DNA of 64,000 nt. Source: Acinetobacter albensis (GTDB taxonomy: Bacteria; Pseudomonadota; Gammaproteobacteria; Pseudomonadales; Moraxellaceae). The notes under the pieces were generated by a model. The model saw only the letters and a list, made by a program, of their open reading frames with translations. It made no database searches and had not been told where the DNA came from. Positions 1-8,794 of this stretch are shown here, one piece after another (positions within the stretch are counted from its first letter, which is position 1; each line of letters starts with the position of its first letter). The stretch is taken from assembly GCF_900095025.1 (NCBI RefSeq), contig NZ_FMBK01000002.1, positions 124,001-188,000 on the forward strand, read 5' to 3'. The translations under genes and the position numbers were made by a program.

Positions 1-111
1 GATTGAGGGCTTTTTTGTGTGCTGATGTTTATTTTTTAATGGTAAAAGGTCGAATAAAAAATCATAATTTTAAAATATATTTTGAATGTAAATGCTTTTA
101 TTTGTTCATAA

Positions 112-255
112 ATAATAAGTAAAATTAAGTATAGTGAACTTTTAAAAAATACTGATACAGCAGAAGATAACGATATCTTTAATGTTGTGGATATTGTTCA
201 ATCTTATGTTAAAGAGCGTAAAGTGTATGACTTAATTCGGGAGGTATATACTTGA
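112..255 (+). pseudogene. possible 3' remnant of an upstream gene
   Basis: An in-frame open stretch of 47 codons runs from just after a TAA at 109-111 to a TGA at 253-255. It has no ATG, GTG or TTG near its beginning, so it cannot be a complete gene as it stands. Its C-terminal end reads as ordinary protein (…VKERKVYDLIREVYT). Its stop overlaps the TTG start of the next gene as TTGA, an arrangement typical of translationally coupled genes. It may be the decayed tail of a lost operon partner. Chance openness in AT-rich DNA is a real alternative. Confidence 0.25.
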
Positions 256-1676
256 AGAGCCAAACAAAAAATGTACCGAATTCATTTGTGGACTCGCTCG
301 GGACTGGCAAAATCAGCGGTCGGGCTTGGCTTATTACGGGAATGTTAATCATCTTTCAAATGATCAACTTTGCCGATAAAGCGGTATTAGGGCTGGTCGC
401 TGAACCTGCAATGCGTGAATTGGGGATGACGAGTCGTCAATTTGGTTTGATCGGCAGTTCCTTTTTTTGTTTATTTGCCATTTCATCTATTGTCGTCGGA
501 TTGTTAGCAGCAAAAATTCAAACCCGTTGGATTCTACTTATGATGGGTATTGCATGGGCAGTTTTACAATTTCCGATGCTTTTAGGCGGAGGCATCACTT
601 TATTGTTGGTGACACGAATTATTTTAGGGGCTGCAGAAGGGCCTGCTACGCCGATTACTTTGCAACATATTCATGGTTGGTATGAGCCAAAAGAGCGTGG
701 ATTGCCAAGTAGCTTGGTAGCGATTGGATCGACCTTGGGTCCAATTGTTGCTGCACCATTGCTGGCAGCCATTATTGCTCATCCTGCTTATGGATGGAGA
801 TGGGCGTTTGGTTTTTTAGGCATCATCGGGCTGGCTTGGAGCTTATTGTGGTTTGTCATTGCAAAAGAAGGACCCTATAGCCATATCAAAGCAAAAGAGC
901 AATTGATTCAGCCAAAGCCTTTGGTTCACCCAAACACCAGTTATATTAACAATAAAAGTATTGCTGAATTTTCAGATTTTTTAAAAGTAGTTCCACTCTT
1001 CAAGATTTTTATCTCCCCCATGTTTATCTCCGCTTTTTTAGCAGGTGTTGGCTGTTTCTGGGCGATGGGATTTTTAACCACTTGGTCACCGCGCTATTTA
1101 TCTGCTGTGATCAGCACTTCTCCACAAATGATCGGCATGATCTCAACCTTACCTTGGATATTTGGTGCACTCACATTGTTGTTTGCAGGTTTTTTATCTA
1201 AAATCTTGATGAAAAAGGGAGGTTCTGTCCATAAATCCTTAGGTTGTGTGTTTGGTTGTCTCATTTTATTATCTGGTGTTTTCTTTATGATATTGCCCTA
1301 TACCACTGGAATTGCAGCCGTCTGTATTCTGACTGTGGCGGCAGGTATGGCGATGACCTTTCCATTGGCACCCATTACTTTGGCTTATAGCATTTGTTCT
1401 AAACAGCGTGCAGCCGTTATGGCGACAGTGACTGCTTTGGCTTCTTTAGGGGGAATAATTTCACCCAGTATGGTTGGCATGTTTATGGAATCAGCAGGCT
1501 ATATTCAACCGATAAAAGGCATGCTTTCAGATACTGCTATGTTAAGTAAACTGGTCATGGGGATGAATTTAAGTTTTTCTTATATTGGTATTTATTTATT
1601 TATTGTGGGGATTGTCGCGATTATATTTCTCAATCCAGACAAAACTGCGAAACATCTGCAAAAAGATTTAGAATAA
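252..1676 (+). CDS. MFS transporter, organic/aromatic anion carrier type
   Basis: A 474-residue major facilitator superfamily permease of the inner membrane with about 12 hydrophobic segments and a central polar loop near residues 210-240. The N-terminal half carries an MFS-style signature around FADKAVLGLVAEPAMRELG (about residues 40-60) and an arginine after helix 3, as in anion:cation symporters. The start is TTG at 252, chosen because GGGAGG lies 7 bases upstream; the next ATG is at codon 31 and would cut into helix 1. It converges with an AraC gene and sits in a cluster for anthranilate breakdown. Import of an aromatic or related carboxylate is therefore likely, but the substrate is inferred from context only. 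Confidence 0.8.
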   Translation: MKSQTKNVPNSFVDSLGTGKISGRAWLITGMLIIFQMINFADKAVLGLVAEPAMRELGMTSRQFGLIGSSFFCLFAISSIVVGLLAAKIQTRWILLMMGIAWAVLQFPMLLGGGITLLLVTRIILGAAEGPATPITLQHIHGWYEPKERGLPSSLVAIGSTLGPIVAAPLLAAIIAHPAYGWRWAFGFLGIIGLAWSLLWFVIAKEGPYSHIKAKEQLIQPKPLVHPNTSYINNKSIAEFSDFLKVVPLFKIFISPMFISAFLAGVGCFWAMGFLTTWSPRYLSAVISTSPQMIGMISTLPWIFGALTLLFAGFLSKILMKKGGSVHKSLGCVFGCLILLSGVFFMILPYTTGIAAVCILTVAAGMAMTFPLAPITLAYSICSKQRAAVMATVTALASLGGIISPSMVGMFMESAGYIQPIKGMLSDTAMLSKLVMGMNLSFSYIGIYLFIVGIVAIIFLNPDKTAKHLQKDLE

Positions 1677-1719
1677 ACCCATGATTTATCTTAGCTGAAT
1701 GATTGAGTAATTAATAAAA

Positions 1720-1747
1720 AAGAGCACTTTATTTATAAAGTACTCTT
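1720..1747. terminator. convergent terminator hairpin
   Basis: A 13-base inverted repeat with one C/A mismatch (1720-1732 and 1735-1747) lies between the converging MFS and AraC genes. An A-run flanks its left side, giving a T-run for minus-strand transcripts. Confidence 0.55.
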
Positions 1748-1814
1748 CTAGATAAATATAAATGATATAAGAATAAAATCCTGTTTCAAGCGCATCAGCG
1801 AATATTATGCAGTG

Positions 1815-2804
1815 CTATTTATTATTTTTAAGGGTATCAGAAGGAAACTCACCAAAACGAGTTTTATATTCTTGAGAGAAACGACCTAATTGTTGGAAAC
1901 CACAATCCATTGCAATGCTTGAAACATTTTCCCAAGTTTTAATTTCTTTTAAGCGTTTATAGGTTTCTTCAAAACGTAAATTACGTAGATAGGCCACTGG
2001 GGATTGGCCAAAATAAGTGTGAAAATCACGATATAAACGTTCGCGAGAAATACCTAACATCTTTTCAAGTTCACTGAGTTTTAACGGTTGAGATAAATTT
2101 TCTTTATATAAACTTTCGATATGATTTAAATAAGAAGGTTTTCCTTGTAAACGACGTTCAAGTTCTAAACTGTAATTATGTGGTTGAGAGTTTAATAAAA
2201 TAGAAATAAGATTATTTTCAAAATTCGTCCAGATACTTTGAAAATCAATCAGGGTATTATTTTCTAACAAAAAATCCTGAAAACTCATCGCTAAATTAAA
2301 CCATTTTTTAATCGAACCTTGCATAGGTGCTTGAATATCAAAGATCAGGGGTTGGGTAATTTTATAACCTAACATTCGCATTAAATGATTTTCCATATTT
2401 TTTCTAGGAATACGAATCATTTGCTTTTGACAATCTTGCTCTAAAACCATAGAAAAGGGTTGATCAGGTGAAAATATAGCAGCTACATCACAACTTGAAT
2501 AAATAGTGGAAGTATTAATTTTAATTTCTTGTATACCTTCGAGCGGCACATTAAAAATATAACAATGCTTCAAATTATCAATATGAATATTCACTAGAGT
2601 GGAGTAACGAATGACACCAAAAGTGGTTTCACCAATTTGAATTCCTTCATGAAAAAAATCAATTTTTTGAGGGTCTGGAATATGTAAATGATGGGGGCCA
2701 TTTGCTTTCATTGTCCAGTCTAAGACATCTTTCGATTGATGAAAATGAGCAAAAAATTTCTTGGGTAGCCAGTTTTCATATTTTCCTGAATCAAACATTT
2801 CCAT
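1815..2804 (-). CDS. AraC-family transcriptional regulator 1
   Basis: A 329-residue regulator. The N-terminal two thirds resemble the effector-binding fold of the AraC/XylS group (AraC_binding_2 type). The last roughly 100 residues hold the double helix-turn-helix, seen in LKLSELEKMLGISRERLYRDF and the final GFQQLGRFSQEYKTRFGEFP signature. It is transcribed away from a second, related AraC gene at 3199; both have the same domain plan and similar length, so they are probably paralogues. With transporters on both sides and antABC-catA nearby, a role in controlling aromatic-acid uptake or degradation is likely. Which operon each regulates cannot be told from sequence. Confidence 0.85.
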   Translation of the reverse strand: MEMFDSGKYENWLPKKFFAHFHQSKDVLDWTMKANGPHHLHIPDPQKIDFFHEGIQIGETTFGVIRYSTLVNIHIDNLKHCYIFNVPLEGIQEIKINTSTIYSSCDVAAIFSPDQPFSMVLEQDCQKQMIRIPRKNMENHLMRMLGYKITQPLIFDIQAPMQGSIKKWFNLAMSFQDFLLENNTLIDFQSIWTNFENNLISILLNSQPHNYSLELERRLQGKPSYLNHIESLYKENLSQPLKLSELEKMLGISRERLYRDFHTYFGQSPVAYLRNLRFEETYKRLKEIKTWENVSSIAMDCGFQQLGRFSQEYKTRFGEFPSDTLKNNK

Positions 2805-3198
2805 ATCCTTATATGTATTGATTGAAGAGAATTGTTATTCTTAACTTATATTAAAAAACCATATAAGCAAAATAATTATATAACAACTAAAATTTAATTT
2901 ATCTAAGGTTTTTGATATAAAAATATACCTTATAAATATAGAGTCGGTAGTTGATTGATATAAAACAGTTCATATTATTTTTACACAACTGAATGGATGA
3001 TGATTTTATATCAAATCATTTAAAAATCTGACTTTATATAAGATTTAGATTGTTTAAAATGAAATGAGAAAAGCAATTTTATCCAATAATGAATCAATAT
3101 AAATGCTCTGTTATTTGTAATAATAAAATTATCCTATTCAGACTAAGTCGTTAACTGTTATATTAATCCTTAGAATATTTTAGCTAGGTGAAAATGGA
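2805..3198. promoter_or_regulatory. divergent control region of the two AraC genes
   Basis: A 394-bp AT-rich intergenic region without a convincing gene. It holds TTTGATATAAAA at 2911-2922, TTGATATAAAAC at 2955-2966, and the exact reverse complement TTTTATATCAAA at 3004-3015. Three near-identical 11-12 base boxes between divergent regulator genes suggest operators for one or both regulators. AraC proteins usually bind direct repeats, which boxes 1 and 2 provide. The binding protein is an inference. Confidence 0.5.
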
Positions 3199-4194
3199 AT
3201 GCAATCACTAAGCCAACAAGATGTTGAATTAAATCACTATTCGAGTAAAGCTGACTTTGCTCAAAATTTGATGTCAAGTATTTGTGGTGAACATCGTTTA
3301 GATACAAGCTGTCGTAATAATTTAGATTTTCATTATGATGGTTTACGCTTACCGCACAAACGCATGGCCATCGGCACTATTTCTTACGGTGCAAATGTCG
3401 CAATTAATATTTCTAACCTTAAAGCCTATAGCATTAGTTTACCTTTACAGGGAAAACAAATTTTAAATATGCGTGGGGAACGATATCTCTCAGATGAAAA
3501 AAATGGATTAATTGTTTCAAATGCAGATTTGCAGGATTTGACCATTGACCAAGATTGTAAAAAAATTCAGGTGGTTATTCCTGAACAAAGCTTACATCTT
3601 GTTTTAGCCGAACTACTGAAACAACCAATTGAAACGCCAATTCTCTTTAATCCAAAAATGGATTTTGATTCGCAGCAGTTAATTACGGCATGGTGGAAAA
3701 ATATTCAAAATTTTTTGCAGTTTAAATCACAATATATGGGCTTTTATGGTTTAGCCATGTTGTCTGAAGATTATGAAAATTTTATCATTAAGGCATTATT
3801 ATTATCTCAAGAAAATAATTATTCTGAACAGCTGAAGGAATTTACCACACGCCAACAGCCTCATTATATTCAAAAAGTACGTAATTTTATTGTGAGTCAT
3901 GCTAAAGAAGATATTTGTGCGGATGATTTGCACCATTTAGCAGGGGTTTCGAAATCAAAACTGTATGAAGAGTTTCAGTATTATTATGGAACCAGCCCAA
4001 TGTCTTATTTAAAAAAATACCGACTGCAACAAATTTATAAGATTTTAAGCAGCTCAGGTTTAAATCCAAAAATATCGATTTCACAGTTGGCTTTTGAATG
4101 GGGTTTTAATCATTTAAGCCGTTTTTCACAAGAATATCGTGAAGAATTTGGAGAAAAACCAAGTGAAACGAAAAATAAAGTCATCAATTTGTAG
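3199..4194 (+). CDS. AraC-family transcriptional regulator 2
   Basis: A 331-residue regulator with an AraC_binding_2-like N-terminal domain and a C-terminal AraC DNA-binding domain. The first HTH is around LHHLAGVSKSKLYEEFQYYYG and the second ends in WGFNHLSRFSQEYREEFGEKP. The start is ATG at 3199 with AGGTG about 9 bases upstream. It is divergent from AraC 1 and convergent with the MFS carrier at 4276. It is a good candidate for the anthranilate-responsive activator, because in Pseudomonas the antABC genes are activated by the AraC-type AntR (family knowledge). The assignment here rests on position and family only, so no symbol is given. Confidence 0.85.
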   Translation: MQSLSQQDVELNHYSSKADFAQNLMSSICGEHRLDTSCRNNLDFHYDGLRLPHKRMAIGTISYGANVAINISNLKAYSISLPLQGKQILNMRGERYLSDEKNGLIVSNADLQDLTIDQDCKKIQVVIPEQSLHLVLAELLKQPIETPILFNPKMDFDSQQLITAWWKNIQNFLQFKSQYMGFYGLAMLSEDYENFIIKALLLSQENNYSEQLKEFTTRQQPHYIQKVRNFIVSHAKEDICADDLHHLAGVSKSKLYEEFQYYYGTSPMSYLKKYRLQQIYKILSSSGLNPKISISQLAFEWGFNHLSRFSQEYREEFGEKPSETKNKVINL

Positions 4195-4213
4195 CTCCTG
4201 TGAAAAATAAAAG

Positions 4214-4251
4214 AAAACCCTGATTTAAAGTTTAATTTAAATCAGGGTTTT
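4214..4251. terminator. bidirectional terminator
   Basis: A perfect 16-base inverted repeat (4214-4229 with 4236-4251) with A and T runs at its ends. It lies between the convergent AraC gene (ending 4194) and MFS gene (ending 4276), so it can serve both strands. Confidence 0.85.
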
Positions 4252-4275
4252 TTAAGGTCGATACTTTAATGGTGT

Positions 4276-5619
4276 TTATGCAAGTTCTTCAATTTTAGCT
4301 TGCTGTGGAGTTTTAGATTTTTCATGATAAACCTTTAAGCTGAGTGCAATAAATGAAATAAAAGTGGGAATAGCCAAAATATAGAACAAGCCACTCAAAC
4401 TTAAATCAAAAGTAAAAATTAATGATCCGAAAAATGCACCTAAAATTGCTCCAATTCGACCAATCCCGTGCATCCATGATACGCCTACCGCACGACATGT
4501 TGAAGGATATGAAATAGTGGCTAAAGGTAAAAGTGAAGATTGAGCTCCAGCAAGTAAAGCACCGATTAAGAAAATAGTAATCCCGAAAAAGAGTAAATCT
4601 GAACTGAGGAAACCTGCCACAATAAACAAGCCAAAAGCAATAAAATATGAATAGCGAATCACCATGGTTGGATTGGTTTTATCCATGTACCAGCCCATAA
4701 TGGTTGCACCAATGACACCACCGAAAGGAAAAATCGCAGCAATCAAACTAAATTGTTGAGTACTAAAACCTGCTGTTTTCAAAATAGTCGGCATCCAGCT
4801 GGTCAATAGATAAAACACCAGTAAGCTCATGAAGCAACATAACCATAACATGCTAGAGCTAAATAAATATTTTCCAAGTACTTGTTTCACTGGGCTTTGT
4901 GTAGATTGAACTTCAGTTTGAGCGAGTTTCAGAATAACTGCTTCTGAAAAAGGCTTACCTTGAATCAGCTCTAAAATACGTTGTGCTTTTTGCTGCTGAT
5001 TATTTTTAATTAAGTATGGGGTAGATTCAGGTAATTTAAAAATCAGTACAATGACCAGAAGCAACGGGATAATTCCGCCAATAATAATCACTTTTTCCCA
5101 ACCTAGATTTTCCAGTAAATAAGCCGAAAGCAGACCACCACATGAAATCCCCAACATAAAACCACAACCTGCCAACCCTGTTAAAAATGCTTTACGTTTA
5201 ACAGGCATATATTCCGACACAATGGTACTGATATTTGGCATTGCTGCACCCAAACCAATTCCTGTAATTAAACGATAAATCATTAATTCTTGAGTCGAGG
5301 TTGCGAAACCACACAGCACGGTAAAGGCGGCAAAAAGTAAAGTTGTAAAGGTAATGACTTTTTTTCGACCAAATTTATCGGCCATTGGGCCAGAAAGAAT
5401 GGCACCAATCGACATGCCGACTAAGGCAGCACTCAACACAGGTGCAAGTTGAGATTTGCTGATACCCCAATCATCTAATAGCGCAGGTGCAATAAAACCA
5501 ATAATACCTGTATCTAGACCATCGCAAAAAAAGACTAAAAAACCAAGTGCAAATACCAACCATTGTAGGGGTGATAGTTTTTCACGGTCTATCACCGTAT
5601 TTATATCAATTGTTTTCAT
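4276..5619 (-). CDS. aromatic acid:H+ symporter (AAHS-type MFS)
   Basis: A 447-residue inner-membrane carrier with about 12 transmembrane segments. It matches the PcaK/BenK/VanK group: the acidic motif DGLDTGIIGFIAPAL in helix 1, and the loop 2-3 signature GPMADKFGRKK near residues 80-90 with a second copy, MGWYMDKTNPT, in the C-terminal half. The start has AAAGGA 7 bases upstream. It lies beside antABC-catA and may import anthranilate or benzoate-like acids. Family membership is clear; the exact substrate is inferred. Confidence 0.88.
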   Translation of the reverse strand: MKTIDINTVIDREKLSPLQWLVFALGFLVFFCDGLDTGIIGFIAPALLDDWGISKSQLAPVLSAALVGMSIGAILSGPMADKFGRKKVITFTTLLFAAFTVLCGFATSTQELMIYRLITGIGLGAAMPNISTIVSEYMPVKRKAFLTGLAGCGFMLGISCGGLLSAYLLENLGWEKVIIIGGIIPLLLVIVLIFKLPESTPYLIKNNQQQKAQRILELIQGKPFSEAVILKLAQTEVQSTQSPVKQVLGKYLFSSSMLWLCCFMSLLVFYLLTSWMPTILKTAGFSTQQFSLIAAIFPFGGVIGATIMGWYMDKTNPTMVIRYSYFIAFGLFIVAGFLSSDLLFFGITIFLIGALLAGAQSSLLPLATISYPSTCRAVGVSWMHGIGRIGAILGAFFGSLIFTFDLSLSGLFYILAIPTFISFIALSLKVYHEKSKTPQQAKIEELA

Positions 5620-6185
5620 CTTTATTCCTTTAAAAATGTTAAAACCTACTGCTGTAACCTAAAAAATTACTTTAAAAACAGTGCAATCCTTAAAGTATGA
5701 TTGACTCGGTTTTTAATTACACAACAGATTTGGTCATCAAGTTGGCTCTGCTGGATTGTTAAAATTTTTTAAATATCATTTAATCTTTTTTCGAGTTTAT
5801 GAAAAAATAATTTGATATATTTTGAAGTTAAAACAAAGCTTGCCATGTTATTGATTGAACGCTTTTTACTTGCTTTAAACTATCCATAAATTCCTTGAAA
5901 GCATCCATTTTTTCCAAATGGGATCAATGGAGGTTTAAGTTTATTTTACGGAGCATAAAACTGTAATTGGATAGTGCAGACTGGGGGCAGATGAATGAAT
6001 CAATTTTGGAAGATTTACAAAACGAATATTAAGAGGAATAAAAAATTTGAATTGCGTCGAATTTTCTAAAATGTGGTCTAAATATAAATACAGCAATAAA
6101 GTGAAAATTTTGCATAAATCATGGTGAAATGTTCAAGCATGAATCCAGATACAATTGGATTCATGCTTAATTTATGCTGTTCAGA
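5620..6185. other. 566-bp intergenic region with two tiny open frames
   Basis: This region holds the promoter for the minus-strand symporter and the 3' flank of catA. Two very short plus-strand frames follow one another: 13 codons from ATG 5991 to TAA 6032, then 26 codons from TTG 6047 (AAGAGGA about 9 bases upstream) to TGA 6127. Neither resembles a known protein; they may be chance or remnants. TTTGATATATTTT at 5811-5823 recalls the boxes between the AraC genes. Confidence 0.4.
6135..6168 (-). terminator. hairpin downstream of catA
   Basis: A perfect 13-base inverted repeat (6135-6147 with 6156-6168, 8-base loop) lies 18 bases after the catA stop on the minus strand. The T-run that should follow is weak, so it may act as a transcript-end stabiliser as much as a terminator. 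Confidence 0.6.
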
Positions 6186-7106
6186 TCAAGCACAAACGCG
6201 ACGACGTTCAACTTCTGCCGAAGGCGCTGTCGCAGTATCTTTAACCAGTACAATGTTAAAGGTAATATGTTTAAACGGTTTGTCGAGGCCACGACGTGCA
6301 ATTTCACTGGCATCAGTTACATCTACAGCCGTTGCGACTAAACCATCACGTGTTGCAAAAGCAAAGTCATCCCATAAATATTGATCACCTTCAATATTAA
6401 ATTGGGTGGTCAGTTTTCGGAAATTCGGTGCAGATGCAAAATAATGTACATGCGAAGGGCGATTACCATGTCGTCCCAATTTGTTTAATAAGGCTTGAGT
6501 TGTCCCTTCAGGTGGGCAACCATAGCCAACAGGCATTGTGGTTAAAGCCGCATATTTGCCATGTTCATCAGCAAAAATAGTACGACGCAAATTAAACTCC
6601 GATTGAGACTTATCAAAGAAGGAATAATTACCTAAGCTGTTTGCATGCCAAATTTCGACTTTGGCATTTTCAATTAAATTGCCTTCTGTGTCGCTCACTG
6701 TACCTTCAATAATAAGCGTATCAATTTGATCAGACTCGGAGCCATCATCCATACGCGCAAAACCGACAGATTCGGGTGCTCCCGCTACATAAAGTGGACC
6801 TTCAATAGTACGTGGCGTTCCACCAAACAGTCCCGCTTTCAAATCAATTTCATCAGCACGCAAATCTAGAAAATGTTCTAGACCCAAACCTGCTGCTAAC
6901 AAACCGAGTTCATTGGCTTGACCTGCATCAGTCAAATATTCGAGTCCTTTCCAAACTTCAGAGGGTTGAATATCCAGTTCATCAATGGCTTGGAATAAAT
7001 CTGTCACTAAACGTACAATAATTTCTTGTAATCTTTTATCGACTTCACCAGTCGCTGTGTCTACATTCATTTTTTTAACGAGTGCGCTGATTTGCTCGCG
7101 ATTCAT
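6186..7106 (-). CDS. catA: catechol 1,2-dioxygenase (ant-linked copy)
   Basis: Intradiol ring cleavage of catechol to cis,cis-muconate, using non-haem Fe(III) in the cytoplasm. The protein has 306 residues. The N-terminal helical dimerisation domain spans about 1-100 and the dioxygenase beta-sandwich follows. The iron ligands are visible as Tyr161 (GNYSFFD), Tyr195 (PVGYGCPP), His219 and His221 (RPSHVHYF). I chose ATG 7106 over the longer frame starting at 7154 because AAGGAA precedes it and it matches the second copy exactly in length. It follows antC by 151 bases and removes the catechol made by AntABC. A second copy at 58822-59742 is about 80% identical. Confidence 0.97.
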   Translation of the reverse strand: MNREQISALVKKMNVDTATGEVDKRLQEIIVRLVTDLFQAIDELDIQPSEVWKGLEYLTDAGQANELGLLAAGLGLEHFLDLRADEIDLKAGLFGGTPRTIEGPLYVAGAPESVGFARMDDGSESDQIDTLIIEGTVSDTEGNLIENAKVEIWHANSLGNYSFFDKSQSEFNLRRTIFADEHGKYAALTTMPVGYGCPPEGTTQALLNKLGRHGNRPSHVHYFASAPNFRKLTTQFNIEGDQYLWDDFAFATRDGLVATAVDVTDASEIARRGLDKPFKHITFNIVLVKDTATAPSAEVERRRVCA

Positions 7107-7171
7107 ACTCTGTTCCTTCAGGATCTGATTTAATGGGTATTGAAATATTTTCACTTAAAGTCTGTGGCAAT

Positions 7172-7222
7172 AAGATTAAGGTTTTAATCTTGTTGCGGTC
7201 ACACCCAATTCCTTGGGTGTGA
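7172..7222 (-). repeat. two tandem hairpins between antC and catA
   Basis: Two perfect inverted repeats sit back to back in the intercistronic gap: AAGATTAA/TTAATCTT (7172-7179, 7184-7191) and TCACACCCAA/TTGGGTGTGA (7199-7208, 7213-7222), each with a 4-base loop. No T-run follows, so simple termination is unlikely. RNA processing or stability control that uncouples catA from antABC is a fair inference. Confidence 0.6.
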
Positions 7223-7257
7223 AAACTGCAATAATGCTGAACAGACAGCATGGATAA

Positions 7258-8289
7258 TTAACTGCGAGGATTATTGCTCTGTAAAAATTTCTCGCTGTAA
7301 ATACGATAATTTTGTAGGGATTGATCGCCTAACCAGCTTTTTACTGCCTCAATCATTGGAGGGGGACCACACAGATACATATCAAAAGCTTGCTCTGCGA
7401 GTTGATCTTTATTTAAATGATCTTGGATATAACCCGTTTTGCCTGTCCAGTGTTTAGATGCTTGAGTAATGATCGGTTGATAATTAAACTGAGGAATACG
7501 TTGGCTATATGCTTGTAAACGTTCTTGTTCACAGAGATCAGCTTCGCTATTCACCCCATAAAAAAGTTGTACCGCTGGGGCATTGGGCTGTTCAGCGATA
7601 TTGTCGAGCATGCCTAAAAATGCAGATAAGCCTGTTCCGCCAGCAATAAACACCAATGGTCGTTCGACTTCACGTAGATAGAAGCTACCTAAAGGCGCTT
7701 CCATCAAAATGGTATCTCCAACCTGACAAGCTTCACGTAAATAATTGCTCATCACGCCATTGGGTAAGAGGCGGATTAAGAATTGTAATTGGTTATTTGC
7801 ATTCGGTCGATTAGCAAAAGAATAAGAACGCCAATCTTCAGAATTGGGAATTTGTAAACGCGCATATTGACCAGGTAAAAAATGCAAAGGTTGTTGATGA
7901 TTACTTGCATCTACATGCAAAATAGCCGTCGTTTCTGAAACCAATTCTACCGCAGTCACTGTCGTTGCAATTTTGAGTGTATCGCCTGTATTGCAAATAT
8001 CAGAATTATGATCGAAATAAAATGCAGCATCGGACTTTACGCGAGTCTGACAGGCCAATATTTTACGCTCTGCTAAATCACGTTGACTTAATGCTTCTTC
8101 ATCGACATATTCTTGTTCATAAATCCCAGTTTCACACTGACCTTGGCAGGTGCCACAAACCCCTTCACGACAATCTAAAGGTAATGTAATACCTTGACGA
8201 ATGGCTGCATTCAGCAACAACTCGTCATTCTGTACCGAAATAAAAAAAGTTTTACCATCAGCAAAATTGAGCGCGACTGAATGCGTCAT
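7258..8289 (-). CDS. antC: anthranilate 1,2-dioxygenase reductase component
   Basis: Electron-transfer component that passes electrons from NADH through FAD and a [2Fe-2S] cluster to the AntAB oxygenase. The protein has 343 residues. The plant-type ferredoxin domain has cluster ligands Cys40, Cys45, Cys48 and Cys80. The ferredoxin-NADP reductase-like part has the flavin motif RSYSFAN (154-160), the nucleotide motif IAGGTG (near 215-220), and a C-terminal CGPPPM. Length and order match AntC and BenC of Acinetobacter. The choice of ant over ben rests on the oxygenase sequence and the absence of benD. It starts 11 bases after antB. Confidence 0.93.
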   Translation of the reverse strand: MTHSVALNFADGKTFFISVQNDELLLNAAIRQGITLPLDCREGVCGTCQGQCETGIYEQEYVDEEALSQRDLAERKILACQTRVKSDAAFYFDHNSDICNTGDTLKIATTVTAVELVSETTAILHVDASNHQQPLHFLPGQYARLQIPNSEDWRSYSFANRPNANNQLQFLIRLLPNGVMSNYLREACQVGDTILMEAPLGSFYLREVERPLVFIAGGTGLSAFLGMLDNIAEQPNAPAVQLFYGVNSEADLCEQERLQAYSQRIPQFNYQPIITQASKHWTGKTGYIQDHLNKDQLAEQAFDMYLCGPPPMIEAVKSWLGDQSLQNYRIYSEKFLQSNNPRS

Positions 8290-8300
8290 ATTAGTGGCCC

Positions 8301-8792
8301 TTAAACATGGTAAAAGTCGAGGACAGAGTCAATTTTGTCATTCAGCAAGATGGTATGCTGACGGCGAATACGGAAGCTATCTTCATTCTTACGCAATGTA
8401 TAAGTGGCATGTCCATAAAAATTGCCTTCTAAACCTTGACGGTTATACAAGGTATGCCATGCCACTTTGGCTTCAATTAAACCATCCTCCAATTCTTTGA
8501 CCCGCACGTTTTTAATCATGTGCAATGTACGTGGTAATGGGGTTGCAGAGGCTGCCTTACCTGTACGAATTCGGAAAATTCGGTCTTCTAATCCAGTACG
8601 GTCTTCATAGTAAATATAAGACAAGCCCTGATTTGGATCTTGAACATAATTATGGTCATCAATCCATTGTGGAATATGGTATTCACTGTCTTCATCATAA
8701 AGATCAAGATAAGCATCCCAATCATAGTTATCACAAAGCTCAGCTTTTTGAATTAAAAACTGGGAAACCGCAAAGTTAAGTTCAGCAGTCAT
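8301..8792 (-). CDS. antB: anthranilate 1,2-dioxygenase small subunit
   Basis: The beta subunit of the ring-hydroxylating oxygenase, 163 residues, with the NTF2-like fold of this family (NYDWDAYLDLYDEDSEYHIP near residues 20-40). It has no metal site and packs with AntA in the oxygenase. A longer frame runs up to 8888, but ATG 8792 is preferred: it lies 2 bases after the antA stop with AGAGG in front, as expected for coupled alpha and beta subunits, and the extra 32 residues would overlap antA. Confidence 0.93.
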   Translation of the reverse strand: MTAELNFAVSQFLIQKAELCDNYDWDAYLDLYDEDSEYHIPQWIDDHNYVQDPNQGLSYIYYEDRTGLEDRIFRIRTGKAASATPLPRTLHMIKNVRVKELEDGLIEAKVAWHTLYNRQGLEGNFYGHATYTLRKNEDSFRIRRQHTILLNDKIDSVLDFYHV

Positions 8793-8794
8793 GA

